A DNA stretch of 64,000 nt from Tahibacter aquaticus (GTDB lineage: Bacteria > Pseudomonadota > Gammaproteobacteria > Xanthomonadales > Rhodanobacteraceae). Each line of letters opens with the position of its first letter. Position 1 is the first letter of the stretch. The translations under genes were made by a program, and so were the position numbers. The stretch is from positions 62,001 through 126,000 of the forward strand of contig NZ_SNZH01000007.1 of the NCBI RefSeq assembly GCF_004363655.1, given 5' to 3'. The notes below the pieces were generated by a model. The model did not search any database and was not told where the DNA came from. It saw nothing but the letters and a program-made list of their open reading frames with translations. Shown in pieces: positions 52,199 to 64,000 of the stretch.

Positions 52199-52957
52199 TC
52201 AGCCGGCCTTGGCGCGCAGCTTGGCGACGAGTTCGCGCAGCACGCGCTGGGACTCCTCGCCGAACCAGCCGTCGACGTATTCGTCCACATTGAAGGACTC
52301 GATGCCGGCGAAGCCGTCGGCCAGGTCGGCGCGGGCGATGCGCCGAGTCTCGCTCATCGAACGCGGCGGCAATACCAGCAGTTCCTTCAGCCATAGCTGC
52401 GCGCGCGCGGTGACATGGTCGACATCGACCAGTTCGTCGACGAAGCCGATGCGCAGTGCTTCCTCTGAATCGACCATCGCGCCGGCGACCATCAGGCGCT
52501 CGGCCCGGAATGCGCCGACCAGGCGGCGCAGGCCGCGCTGGATCGGTTCCGGCACGACCAAGCCGACCTGCACTTCGTTCAGGCCGATGCGGTAGGTGCC
52601 GCGCGCCATCACGCGGTAGTCGCAGAAGATCGACAGTACCGCGCCGCCGGCGGGGCTGTGGCCGGTGATCGCCGCGACACTGGGAATCGGCGAGCGCGCC
52701 AGTGCCGCGCAGGTGCCGAACAGATCGCGCCAGACCTGGGCCATGCCCGGCCGGTCCAGCTGCAGCAGCGAAGGCACGTCCAGCCCACCGGAAAACAGGC
52801 CGCTGCGGCCGGAAAGAATGATGCCGCGGGCGCCGTCGCGCGGCGCCGCTTCGATGGCTTCGCGCAGCGCGCGGATCAGGCCCGCGTCCAGCGCATTGAC
52901 CGGCGGTCGGGCCAGGCGCAGTTCGAGAATGTCGTCATGGCGGATCAGGTCGAGCAT
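52199..52957 (-). CDS. Crotonase-family enzyme, probable enoyl-CoA isomerase (ECI-like)
   Basis: ATG at 52957 gives 252 residues. The crotonase fold shows GRSGLFSGGLDVPSLL (oxyanion hole) and ITGHSPAGGAVLSIFCDYRV. In that second motif the first catalytic Glu of hydratases is replaced (GGAVLS). GLNEVQVGLVVPEPIQ retains the second Glu. SPAGG..CDYR..GLNE.Q.G is the pattern of delta3,delta2-enoyl-CoA isomerases (human ECI1), which shift double bonds during unsaturated fatty-acid oxidation. The isomerase call is thus more likely than hydratase. Confidence 0.8.
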   Translation of the reverse strand: MLDLIRHDDILELRLARPPVNALDAGLIRALREAIEAAPRDGARGIILSGRSGLFSGGLDVPSLLQLDRPGMAQVWRDLFGTCAALARSPIPSVAAITGHSPAGGAVLSIFCDYRVMARGTYRIGLNEVQVGLVVPEPIQRGLRRLVGAFRAERLMVAGAMVDSEEALRIGFVDELVDVDHVTARAQLWLKELLVLPPRSMSETRRIARADLADGFAGIESFNVDEYVDGWFGEESQRVLRELVAKLRAKAG

Positions 52958-53082
52958 GGGGAATCTCCACAGGCGGGCGCGGCACTTCAGGAGGCTGCGA
53001 CCATGGGTCGCAGCGGTTCGCCGCGGGAAGGGCGTAGACGCCAATTATCATAGCCAGAAATCTGTGGCCGAAAGGAAAGTCC

Positions 53083-53565
53083 ATGCAGGGTCAGCGTTTT
53101 GTGTCGATTGGCGCGATGGTTGCCGGCCTGGCCGTGGCGTGCCTGTTACCGGCGACGTCCCACGCGGCCGGCGTTCTGCGGGTCGAAGCCGCATGGATAC
53201 GCAGCGCGCCACCGGGTGTGCCGATGCGCGCCGGCTATGCGACGCTGCGCAACAGCGGCGATGCGGCGCTGGTGATCGAGCGGGCCAGCAGCACACAGTT
53301 CGGTGCCGTAAGCATCCATGCGACCATCAACGAAGACGGCGTCGCGCGCATGCGCGAACTGCCGCCGATCCGACTGGCGCCTGGCGAAAGCGTGGTACTG
53401 GAACCGGGCGGCAAGCACCTGATGCTGATGCAGCCTAACGCCGAACTCGCTGCCGGCGCCAAGGCCGTGCTGCATTTTGAAATGGACAATGGATCTTCAA
53501 CCGACGCCGAATTCGTCGTACGCGATGCGCCGGCAACAGCCGGCGATCATGCCCATCACCATTGA
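53083..53565 (+). CDS. Periplasmic copper chaperone, PCu(A)C family
   Basis: The 160-residue protein has AAGGAA upstream and a signal peptide (VAGLAVACLLPATSHAAG). The family's Cu(I) site is spread over SIHATINEDGVARMREL (His then Met) and LEPGGKHLMLMQ (HxM). A His-rich tail (GDHAHHH) may add Cu(II) binding. PCu(A)C proteins deliver copper to the CuA or CuB site of cytochrome c oxidase. It is 27 nt upstream of the GNAT gene and probably co-transcribed. Confidence 0.93.
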   Translation: MQGQRFVSIGAMVAGLAVACLLPATSHAAGVLRVEAAWIRSAPPGVPMRAGYATLRNSGDAALVIERASSTQFGAVSIHATINEDGVARMRELPPIRLAPGESVVLEPGGKHLMLMQPNAELAAGAKAVLHFEMDNGSSTDAEFVVRDAPATAGDHAHHH

Positions 53566-53592
53566 GCTGAACCATACCGGAGCCTGGCGCGC

Positions 53593-54162
53593 ATGGACCT
53601 GTCGTCATCGAGCATACGTAGCGGCGAAGGTGTGTTGCTGCGGCCCTGGCAGCCGATGGATACAGATGCGCTGTATGGCGCGGTCGATGTATCGCGCGCG
53701 CAGCTGATGCAGTGGCTGCCCTGGTGTTCGGATGCCTATTGTCGCGCCGATACGGTGGCCTGGATCGATTTCTGCCGCGCAAGCTGGGCACAGCAGCGCG
53801 AATTTCCGATGGGTGTGTTCGATGCCGTCAGCGGCGAGGTACTCGGTGGTATCGGCATCAACCATCTGGATCGCGCCAATCGTCGCGGCGCTATGGGCTA
53901 CTGGGTGGCGACACCGCGCAGCGGGCAGGGCATTGCGCGCCGCGCCGCGCGGCTGGCGGCGGACTTCGCCTTCGCGGATTTGCAGCTCAACCGCATCGAG
54001 ATCGTGATATTGCCCGACAACATAGCCAGCCGGCGCGTCGCCCAGGCGCTGAGCGCACGCTGGGAATGCGATGCGCGCGAACGTATCGTTCACCATGGCG
54101 AAGCGCGTAGCGCATCGATCTATTCGCTGCTGCGCGCCGACTTCGCTGCGCCCCAAACGTAG
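53593..54162 (+). CDS. GNAT family N-acetyltransferase (RimJ/RimL type)
   Basis: The 189-residue protein has VLLRPWQPMDTDAL (about 14) and GGIGINHLDRANRRGAMGYW. The acetyl-CoA loop is visible in ATPRSGQGIARRAARLAADF (about 112-131), and NRIEIVILPDNIASRRVAQA is typical of RimJ/RimL-like acetyltransferases. These act on protein N-termini or small amines, and the substrate here is unknown. The stop codon TAG (54160-54162) lies in the left tip of a palindromic element, so the C-terminus may have been set by that insertion. Confidence 0.88.
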   Translation: MDLSSSSIRSGEGVLLRPWQPMDTDALYGAVDVSRAQLMQWLPWCSDAYCRADTVAWIDFCRASWAQQREFPMGVFDAVSGEVLGGIGINHLDRANRRGAMGYWVATPRSGQGIARRAARLAADFAFADLQLNRIEIVILPDNIASRRVAQALSARWECDARERIVHHGEARSASIYSLLRADFAAPQT

Positions 54163-54286
54163 GGTGATTTCACCGGGTGAATTCGTAAGGTGCGATGAGC
54201 GCAGCGAATTGCACCGCAAGGTATCGGCGACAGCCTCCGTCACAGGCTCCTGCGGCGCAATTCGCTTGCGCTCATCGCGCCCTACG
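54158..54286 (+). repeat. Palindromic dispersed element, copy 3
   Basis: The outer left tip ACGTAGGGTG contains the stop codon of the GNAT gene. The inner arms GTGCGATGAGCGCAGCGAAT and GCGCAATTCGCTTGCGCTCA then TCGCGCCCTACGT are inverses. The left end has an extra partial tip (GTAGGGTG then CGTAAGGTGCG), as if one end were duplicated. Confidence 0.85.
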
Positions 54287-54307
54287 TGAAGCGCAAGGCG
54301 GTCGCTG

Positions 54308-54771
54308 TCAGCGGCAGGCCTGCCGTACCACCCCCGGCAAGGCGGCCGAACGGCCGCTGGCGGCATCGATCCAGACCAGCACGACATGGCCGTCCGAATA
54401 CAGCAGTGCCGCGTCGTCGGCCGCAACGATGCGATGTGCGATGGTGAGTGAAGTGTTGCCGATGCGTTCGGCATACAGCTCCACGGCGATCGCGTTGGGC
54501 CACTGCAGCTGGCGCCGGTAGTTCACGTGCGTGGCGGCCAGAACCGGCTTGCCGTTGTCGCTGGCCCAGATGCCCTCAATGCGGTCCATCCAGACCAGGC
54601 GCGCCTCTTCCAGATAGCTGAGGAACATCGCGTTGTTGACGTGATTGAACGCATCCAGATCGCGCCAGCGCACTTGCAGCGGTATGCGTGCCAGCAGCTT
54701 CGGCGCCACGCTGGCGCCGCTGCTGGCATCGTTCGCTGCGGGTGTCGAGGTGTCGCTGTTGCGCCCGGCCA

Positions 54772-54772
<1 letters not shown>
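54308..54772 (-). CDS. Hotdog-fold acyl-CoA thioesterase (YbgC/4HBT-like)
   Basis: The 154-residue protein has RWRDLDAFNHVNNAMFLSYL (about 35-54), the 4-hydroxybenzoyl-CoA thioesterase/YbgC motif with catalytic Asp and the HVNN turn, then EEARLVWMD. THVNYRRQLQWPNAIAVELY follows the family. The N-terminal 25 residues are Ala/Ser-rich and probably disordered. Its ATG overlaps the uvrA stop as TGATG, indicating coupling to uvrA, an arrangement without an obvious functional link. The substrate is unknown. Confidence 0.9.
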
Positions 54773-57630
<2,858 letters not shown>

Positions 57631-57851
57631 GGGGGATTTGGGCATTGGGGTCAGCGAAGTAGTATGCGCCGCGCTTTGCCGGCGGCGCGTGAGAGGTGAG
57701 GTCGGCACCGGTGTTTTCCAATCAGGGCAGAAATGGAGCTATAAGACCGAATGAGGACAGATTCCGCCCTGATTCAGTGCTGCATTCGTGCTCAAACGGT
57801 AGTGCCCGCCTGCCCGGATTGCCGGCCAGCTGGCCGCGGCTTGCTGAGGAA

Positions 57852-57880
57852 TTGACCAGCGCGGCCAATGTCGCTATCCT
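57852..57880 (+). promoter_or_regulatory. Sigma-70-type promoter for rplU-rpmA
   Basis: TTGACC (57852-57857), a 17-nt spacer and TATCCT (57875-57880), about 70 nt upstream of rplU. The leader contains a small CAGGCC/GGCCTG hairpin and a GAGGAA ribosome site. Confidence 0.75.
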
Positions 57881-57951
57881 CGCGCGCCCCAAATAGGGAC
57901 AGGCCTGCGTGACCGGCCTGGCAACAGCAGAATAACTACAGAGGAATTCCC

Positions 57952-58266
57952 ATGTACGCAGTCATCGTCACCGGCGGTAAGCAATACCGCGTGATGAAGG
58001 GTGAGGTTCTCCGCGTCGAGCTGCTTACGGCCGACGTCGACTCCACCTTTACCTTCGACCAGGTCTTGCTGGTCGGCGAAGGCGATTCGATCAATGTCGG
58101 TGCTCCGCTGATCAGCGGTGCCAGCGTCACCGCCACCGTGAAGAAGCACGGTCGCGCCGACAAGATCCGCATCGTCAAATTCCGCCGGCGCAAGCATTTC
58201 CGCAAGGAAACCGGTCACCGTCAGCATTTCACCGAAGTCGAGATCACCGGCATCAGCGCCGGTTGA
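57952..58266 (+). CDS. rplU: 50S ribosomal protein L21
   Basis: The 104-residue protein ([20 protein letters not shown] at the start, [20 protein letters not shown] near the end) is full-length L21. It binds 23S rRNA with L20. It is paired with rpmA 18 nt downstream, the universal bacterial order rplU-rpmA-obg. GAGGAA precedes the ATG. Confidence 0.98.
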   Translation: MYAVIVTGGKQYRVMKGEVLRVELLTADVDSTFTFDQVLLVGEGDSINVGAPLISGASVTATVKKHGRADKIRIVKFRRRKHFRKETGHRQHFTEVEITGISAG

Positions 58267-58284
58267 ATCTGAGGAGTAGCAGTC

Positions 58285-58542
58285 ATGGCATCAAAGAAGG
58301 GCGTAGGCTCAAGTCGTAACGGCCGCGATTCGAATCCGAAGTATCTCGGCGTCAAGGTTTATGGTGGCGAAGCCATCAATGCCGGCAACATCATTCTTCG
58401 CCAGCGCGGCACCCAGTTCCATCCGGGTACCGGCGTCGGCCTGGGTCGCGACCACACCATCTTTGCGCTGATCGACGGCAAAGTGGAATTCGCGGTCAAG
58501 GGCCCGAAGAGTCGCCGCACGATCAGCGTCGTTCCGGCCTGA
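58285..58542 (+). CDS. rpmA: 50S ribosomal protein L27
   Basis: The 85-residue protein starts [20 protein letters not shown], with the flexible N-terminal tail that reaches the peptidyl transferase centre. [20 protein letters not shown] is family-typical. No Firmicutes-style cleavage extension is present. GAGGAG lies upstream, and a strong terminator follows its stop. Confidence 0.98.
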   Translation: MASKKGVGSSRNGRDSNPKYLGVKVYGGEAINAGNIILRQRGTQFHPGTGVGLGRDHTIFALIDGKVEFAVKGPKSRRTISVVPA

Positions 58543-58563
58543 TTTTCGCTGCAGCGATCCTGA

Positions 58564-59742
<1,179 letters not shown>

Positions 59743-59863
59743 GGTTTTGCGTCGAGCGGGGTTTTCGCTTTGGGTTGAGGTGTTGCTTTGGCCGGGCTGG
59801 ACAGGCCCGGCGAGCGGTCTTTGAATGTCGCCGCATCGCTCTTCAATCCCCCCAAACCGCCAC

Positions 59864-59893
59864 AAAAAAAGCCGGCTTTCGCCGGCTTTTTCG
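59864..59893. terminator. Bidirectional terminator between obgE and rpsT
   Basis: AAAAAAAGCCGGC pairs with GCCGGCTTTTT around TTTC. It has A/T runs on both sides and serves the two convergent genes. Confidence 0.9.
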
Positions 59894-59916
59894 TTCAACC
59901 TGCTACCCATCCGCTA

Positions 59917-60180
59917 TCAGGCAAGAGCCTTGATATGGTTGGTGAGACGGCTCTTGTGGCGGTTGGCCTTGTTCTTGTGGATCAGGCCACGGCTGCCATA
60001 GCGGTCCATGATGGGTTCGGCGATCTTGTACGCGGCTTCGGCGCTAGCCTTGTCCTTCGCTTCGATTGCCTTCACGACCTTCTTGATCGCCGTGCGCAGC
60101 ATGGAGCGGGCACTGACGTTGCGCTGACGGCGCACTTCAGACTGCTTCGCGCGCTTCTTTGCGGATTTGATGTTAGCCAA
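59917..60180 (-). CDS. rpsT: 30S ribosomal protein S20
   Basis: Translation must begin at TTG (60180), giving [20 protein letters not shown] after the initiator Met and 87 residues, the same length as E. coli S20. GGAG lies 8 nt upstream of the TTG. The E. coli gene also uses UUG, which limits expression and supports autogenous control. An upstream in-frame ATG exists but would add a non-family extension. It is divergent from murJ, as in related genomes. Confidence 0.96.
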   Translation of the reverse strand: MANIKSAKKRAKQSEVRRQRNVSARSMLRTAIKKVVKAIEAKDKASAEAAYKIAEPIMDRYGSRGLIHKNKANRHKSRLTNHIKALA

Positions 60181-60503
60181 GGTAAGACTCCAGACGCACG
60201 GCTTTGGAAAAAGACGCGCGAGCATACGGGGGATGTGCCATGGCGTCAACCGCCAGGACGGGATTTCCAGGTGTGGCGAGGGCTGGTCGTGCTGCCTGCG
60301 CCGGCCGTGCCGCGGTTGTGCCGGGGCGGGCCGTCGTGCTTCCAGCGCCACAGCGCGGGTGCGCCGCGCAACGCGGCCCAGGCCTTAGACTACGCTGTTC
60401 GTATCTCTGGCCCTAGTGTCCTGTCGCTGCGGCGACCCGCGGCCTCCTGTCCACCCGGTTGCTGTGCGCCGGCCGGGCCGGGCCCGGCGACGGAGTTGTG
60501 CGT

Positions 60504-62111
60504 GTGAAAACCCCGAGTCTGTTGCGTTCCCTGATGTCGTTCAGCGGCATGACCTTTATCTCGCGCCTGCTCGGCCTGGTGCGGGAGGTGGCAATGTCGG
60601 CGGCATTCGGCGCCGGCATGGTGACGGATGCCTTCAATGTGGCGTTCCGCATTCCGAATTTCCTGCGCCGGCTGTTTGCCGAAGGCTCGTTCTCGCTTGC
60701 CTTCGTTCCGGTGCTGACCGAGGTCAAGGAAACGGAATCGCCGGAGGCCTTGCGCGAGCTGGTTGCGCGCACCGCCGGCACGCTGGGCGCGATCCTGTTG
60801 GTGGTGACGGCCATCGGCGTGATCGGTGCTGACTGGCTGGTGCGCCTGTTCGCTGCGGGCGCGGTGGACGAACCGGAGAAGTTCGCGCTGACGGTCAGCC
60901 TGCTGCGCGTCACGTTTCCGTTCCTGCTGTTCGTGTCGCTGACCGCGCTGGCCGGTGCCGTGCTGAATGCGCATCACCGCTTTGCGCTGCCGGCGCTGGC
61001 GCCGGTGATCTTGAATCTGTGCTGGATCGTCGCCGCACTGTGGCTTGCTCCGTATTTCGACGTACCGATCATGGCCGTGGGCTGGGCCATCTTTGCCTCG
61101 GGCGTGCTGCAGCTGCTGTTTCTGCTGCCGTCGCTGGCCAGGCTGAACATGCTGGCGTGGCCGCGCTGGGGCTGGAGCCATCCGCGCGTCAAGCGCATCC
61201 GCCAGGTGATGATTCCGACCTTGTTCGGTTCGTCGGTGGCCCAGGTCAATCTGCTGCTGGATACCCTGATCGCCTCGTACCTGATTACCGGTTCGCAGAC
61301 CTGGCTGGGACAGAGCGACCGGCTGCTGGAATTTCCGCTGGGCCTGTTCGGCGTGGCGCTGGGCACGGTGATCCTGCCCAGTCTTTCGCGGCACCATGTC
61401 AGTACCGATGCGGCGGCGTTCTCCCGCGCGCTGGACTGGGGCCTGCGCACGGCGTTATTGATCGCGATGCCGGCCATGCTCGGCCTTGTGCTGTTGGCCG
61501 AGCCGCTGGTCGCCACCTTGTTCTTGCATGGCAAATTCACGCCGCACGATGTGGCCATGGCCGGCCTGAGCCTGTCGGCGCTGAGTTTCGGCCTGCCGGC
61601 CTTTGTGCTGATCAAGGTCGTCGCGCCGGCGTTCTATTCCCGTGGCGATACGCGCACGCCGGTACGTGCCGGTGTGGTGGCGATGGCGGCGAACATGCTG
61701 TTCAACATCGTGCTGGTGGCCATTCTGTTCGCCTGCTGGCATCAGCCGGCAGATCTCGAGCAGGGCTGGGTTGCGGCGCTGGCGCGTGTACCCGGTCTGC
61801 ATATGGCATTGGCCGTTGCCAGCGCGCTGGCGGGCTATCTCAACCTCGCCCAGCTCTGGCGGGCTCTGGTCAAGACCGGCGTCTATCAGGCTCAGCCCGG
61901 TTGGGGGCGGCATCTGCGGCGCGTAGGCGTGGCCTGCCTGGCGATGAGCGTTGTCGTGCTGCTCGGCAATCACTATGCGGCCGACTGGACGCGCATCCCG
62001 ACCTGGCAGCGTGCCGGCCAGCTCGCTGCGCTGGTCGCGGCGGCGGCGGCGGTCTACCTGGCTGCCCTGTTGGCGCAGGGCTTTCGCCTGCGCGAGTTGC
62101 GCGCCCATTGA
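60504..62111 (+). CDS. murJ: Lipid II flippase MurJ
   Basis: GTG at 60504 has GGAG 8 nt upstream and gives 535 residues. A longer frame from 60459 is possible but less likely. It is a polytopic MATE/MVF-like protein with about 14 helices. SFSGMTFISRLLGLVREVAM and FRIPNFLRRLFAEGSFSLAF (about 45-64) are MurJ signatures, and PAFYSRGDTRTPVRAGVVAM is the conserved loop of the second half. It flips lipid II across the inner membrane and is essential in most Gram-negative bacteria. It is followed by ribF. Confidence 0.96.
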   Translation: MKTPSLLRSLMSFSGMTFISRLLGLVREVAMSAAFGAGMVTDAFNVAFRIPNFLRRLFAEGSFSLAFVPVLTEVKETESPEALRELVARTAGTLGAILLVVTAIGVIGADWLVRLFAAGAVDEPEKFALTVSLLRVTFPFLLFVSLTALAGAVLNAHHRFALPALAPVILNLCWIVAALWLAPYFDVPIMAVGWAIFASGVLQLLFLLPSLARLNMLAWPRWGWSHPRVKRIRQVMIPTLFGSSVAQVNLLLDTLIASYLITGSQTWLGQSDRLLEFPLGLFGVALGTVILPSLSRHHVSTDAAAFSRALDWGLRTALLIAMPAMLGLVLLAEPLVATLFLHGKFTPHDVAMAGLSLSALSFGLPAFVLIKVVAPAFYSRGDTRTPVRAGVVAMAANMLFNIVLVAILFACWHQPADLEQGWVAALARVPGLHMALAVASALAGYLNLAQLWRALVKTGVYQAQPGWGRHLRRVGVACLAMSVVVLLGNHYAADWTRIPTWQRAGQLAALVAAAAAVYLAALLAQGFRLRELRAH

Positions 62112-62133
62112 GCCGGCCGGTCCTGCCAGCCGT

Positions 62134-62146
62134 TATACTCGGCCCA
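62134..62146 (+). promoter_or_regulatory. -10 box adjacent to the ribF start (probable leaderless promoter)
   Basis: TATACT at 62134-62139 is followed by 7 nt and then the ATG at 62147. No Shine-Dalgarno sequence is present. A TTGAGC 20 nt upstream may serve as a weak -35. Confidence 0.5.
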
Positions 62147-63097
62147 ATGCATACGCTGTCCCGTGACGCCGCCGGCCCTGTGCTTGCGCCGCGCGGCAGT
62201 GTGGTCTGTATCGGCGCATTCGACGGCGTACATCGCGGTCATCGCTACGTCATCGACCATGTCTGCCGTCGTGCTGCCGAGTTGAATCTGCCAGCCGCGG
62301 CCATCAGTTTCGAACCCGTGCCACGCGAATTCTTCGCCCGTGGCGATTTGGTGCGCCTGAGTTCGGCGCGGGAAAAGATCGAGCAGTTGTTCGCCGCCGG
62401 TCTGGACACGCTGCTGTTGCTGCGTTTCAACGACGCACTGGCGGCCATGAGTGCAGAGGATTTCGTTGCCGGCGTGCTGGTGCAGCGGCTCAACGTGCGC
62501 GAGCTGTTCGTCGGTGCGGATTTCCGTTTCGGCCATGGCCGGCGCGGCGATATGGACTTGTTGCAGCGCCTGGGCGCGCACTATGGCTTCCGTGCGACCG
62601 AGCTGCCGCCGCTGGTGCAGCAGGACGCGCGGGTGTCCAGCTCGGCCATCCGCAGCCTGCTGGCATGCAGCCAGTTCGATGCCGCGGCAGGCCGGCTGGG
62701 GCGCCGCTTCGGCATTTCCGGCAAGGTTGTGCACGGGCAGCAACTGGGGCGCCAGCTGGGCTATCCGACGGCGAATATCCGCCTGGGCCGGCGCCTGTCG
62801 CCATTGCAGGGCATCTTCGCCGTGCGTGTTCACGGTGCGGGGCTGGGCGATCATCCGGCCGTGGCTAGTCTCGGTGTGCGGCCTACCGTGGCCGGGCGCG
62901 AGCCGCTGCTGGAAGCGCATCTGTTCGACTTCGACGGCGATCTGTACGGCCGCCGCCTCGAAGTGGAATTTGTTGAAAAGTTACGCGATGAAGAAAAGTT
63001 CCCGGACCTGGAAAGCATGGTCCGGCAGATCGACCGAGACGCCGCGCAAGCGCGGCACATCCTGGGCGCAGCCGCGACAGCGACCGCCGGAGCCTGA
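62147..63097 (+). CDS. ribF: Bifunctional riboflavin kinase / FAD synthetase RibF
   Basis: ATG at 62147 gives 316 residues. The larger frame is an overlap with murJ. The N-terminal adenylyltransferase domain shows CIGAFDGVHRGHRYVIDH (about 21) and VGADFRFGHGRRGD. The C-terminal kinase domain shows GKVVHGQQLGRQLGYPTANI (about 193) and GDLYGRRLEVEFVEKLRDEE. It converts riboflavin to FMN and FAD. The stop is 3 nt before ileS, so the two genes are coupled. Confidence 0.97.
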   Translation: MHTLSRDAAGPVLAPRGSVVCIGAFDGVHRGHRYVIDHVCRRAAELNLPAAAISFEPVPREFFARGDLVRLSSAREKIEQLFAAGLDTLLLLRFNDALAAMSAEDFVAGVLVQRLNVRELFVGADFRFGHGRRGDMDLLQRLGAHYGFRATELPPLVQQDARVSSSAIRSLLACSQFDAAAGRLGRRFGISGKVVHGQQLGRQLGYPTANIRLGRRLSPLQGIFAVRVHGAGLGDHPAVASLGVRPTVAGREPLLEAHLFDFDGDLYGRRLEVEFVEKLRDEEKFPDLESMVRQIDRDAAQARHILGAAATATAGA

Positions 63098-63100
63098 ACC

Positions 63101-64000
63101 GTGACGACCGACTACAAGAACACGATCAACCTGCCCGAAACCCGATTCGCGATGAAGGCTGATCTGGCCAAGCGCGAGCCGGCCATGCTGGCGGACTGGG
63201 AAACCCGTCAGCTGTATCAGCAGATCCAGCGCGAAACCGCCGGGCGCGAACGCATCTTCGTGCTGCACGACGGCCCGCCGTATGCGAACGGCATGATTCA
63301 TCTCGGCCACGCGCTGAACAAGATCCTCAAGGACACGGTGGTCAAGTCCAAGCTGATGGCCGGCTACCGCTCGCCTTACGTGCCGGGCTGGGATTGCCAT
63401 GGCCTGCCGATCGAGATCGCGGTGGAGAAGAAGATCGGCAAGGTCGGGCAGAAGGTCGATGCCGCCACTTTCCGGCAGAAGTGCCGCGAATACGCCAGCC
63501 AGCAGATCGACCTGCAGCGCGCCGACTTCAAGCGCCTGGGCGTGATCGGCGACTGGGACAACCCCTACCGCACCATGGACGCGAAGTTCGAGGCGGACAT
63601 GGTGCGTGCACTGGCCACGATCTACGCCAACGGCCATGTGACACGCGGCTTCAAGCCGGTGCACTGGTGTTTCGACTGCGGTTCGGCCCTGGCCGAAGCG
63701 GAAATCGAATACCACGACAAGACCTCGCCGGCGATCGACGTTGCCTACGACGCCGTGGACAAGGAAGCCGTGCTGGCTGCCTTCCTCGGTGCGCGTAGCC
63801 AGGGCCATGCCCTGTGGCAGCAGTTCGACAGCCTTGTCGTTGCCGTGCCGATCTGGACGACCACGCCGTGGACGCTGCCGGCCAGCCTTGCCGTTTCGCT
63901 GGGGCCGGACCTCGAATACAGCCTCATCGAAGCGCCGGCGCGCAACGGCCAGCGCGTGCTGCTGGCTGTGGCTGCGGCGCTGGCGGACAAGTGCGCGGCG
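63101..64000 (+). CDS. ileS: Isoleucyl-tRNA synthetase, 5' part (runs off the window)
   Basis: GTG at 63101 opens a frame that continues through the window edge; 300 codons are visible. [20 protein letters not shown] is the typical IleS start. [20 protein letters not shown] contains the HIGH-type motif (HLGH, about 67), and [20 protein letters not shown] confirms the family. [20 protein letters not shown] lies at the start of the editing (CP1) domain. The order murJ-ribF-ileS is conserved in gammaproteobacteria, usually followed by lspA. Confidence 0.97.
   Translation, partial: MTTDYKNTINLPETRFAMKADLAKREPAMLADWETRQLYQQIQRETAGRERIFVLHDGPPYANGMIHLGHALNKILKDTVVKSKLMAGYRSPYVPGWDCHGLPIEIAVEKKIGKVGQKVDAATFRQKCREYASQQIDLQRADFKRLGVIGDWDNPYRTMDAKFEADMVRALATIYANGHVTRGFKPVHWCFDCGSALAEAEIEYHDKTSPAIDVAYDAVDKEAVLAAFLGARSQGHALWQQFDSLVVAVPIWTTTPWTLPASLAVSLGPDLEYSLIEAPARNGQRVLLAVAAALADKCAA

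Noticed and set aside
57645-57708. A longer UvrA starting at 57708
   Set aside because: The extra residues are not UvrA-like, there is no ribosome site, and family alignment begins at [14 protein letters not shown].
61019-63097. 692-codon frame ending as ribF
   Set aside because: The first 376 codons are an alternative reading of murJ. RibF homology begins at the ATG at 62147.

Overview
This is a GC-rich, densely coded bacterial chromosome segment. The rpsT / murJ-ribF-ileS block, rplU-rpmA-obgE, the pstSCAB-phoU operon, several ECF sigma factors of the short soluble type next to Ser/Thr kinases, and many Sec-secreted proteins of unknown function together suggest a gammaproteobacterium of the Lysobacterales (Xanthomonadales), perhaps a Rhodanobacteraceae such as Tahibacter or Dokdonella. 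That placement is inferred from gene content and order and was not tested by a search. I recognised no rRNA, tRNA or CRISPR array.

Layout. 0-3.2 kb is an accessory patch. It holds a decayed copy of an ECF sigma/kinase locus, an aminoglycoside 3-N-acetyltransferase-like gene bracketed by 35-36 bp repeats, a gene fragment, and a hairpin-rich leader before two translationally coupled small ORFs that looks phage-derived. 3.2-4.1 kb has no convincing gene. 4.1-9.9 kb (minus) is a secreted 1650-residue RHS/YD-repeat protein followed by two small membrane-protein genes, the first only 2 nt after its stop. 9.95-15.2 kb (minus) holds two ECF sigma genes, two small secreted proteins and a kinase-TPR protein. 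15.2-23.7 kb (minus) holds an NdvB-type beta-glucan synthase, a TVP38/VTT membrane protein, a large secreted nuclease with Calx-beta domains, a hairpin-rich non-coding stretch and a Dps-like ferritin. 23.8-37.9 kb is mostly plus strand: hrpA, a secreted protein, relA, rsgA, a second kinase and an NRDE protein.

38.1-42.8 kb (minus) is the complete pstSCAB-phoU phosphate operon behind a four-heptad Pho box. 43-54.8 kb is mixed housekeeping: two crotonase-fold enzymes, an FKBP isomerase, a third kinase, a secreted serine protease, a DUF1289-NUDIX-rhodanese overlap operon, a copper chaperone, a GNAT acetyltransferase and a thioesterase coupled to uvrA. 57.8-64 kb is core: rplU-rpmA, obgE, rpsT, murJ, ribF and the start of ileS.

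Themes. Signalling is prominent: three kinases with one membrane span each, two intact ECF genes and one ruined copy. A 100-130 bp palindromic element occurs three times, and in two of them its end supplies the stop codon of the upstream gene. Several genes (relA, ribF, possibly uvrA) have a -10 box so close to the start codon that leaderless or near-leaderless mRNA is likely. The strongest candidates for undescribed biology are the structured leader with its coupled small ORFs (1.8-2.4 kb), the RHS plus membrane-protein module, and the hairpin array at 22.8-23.0 kb.
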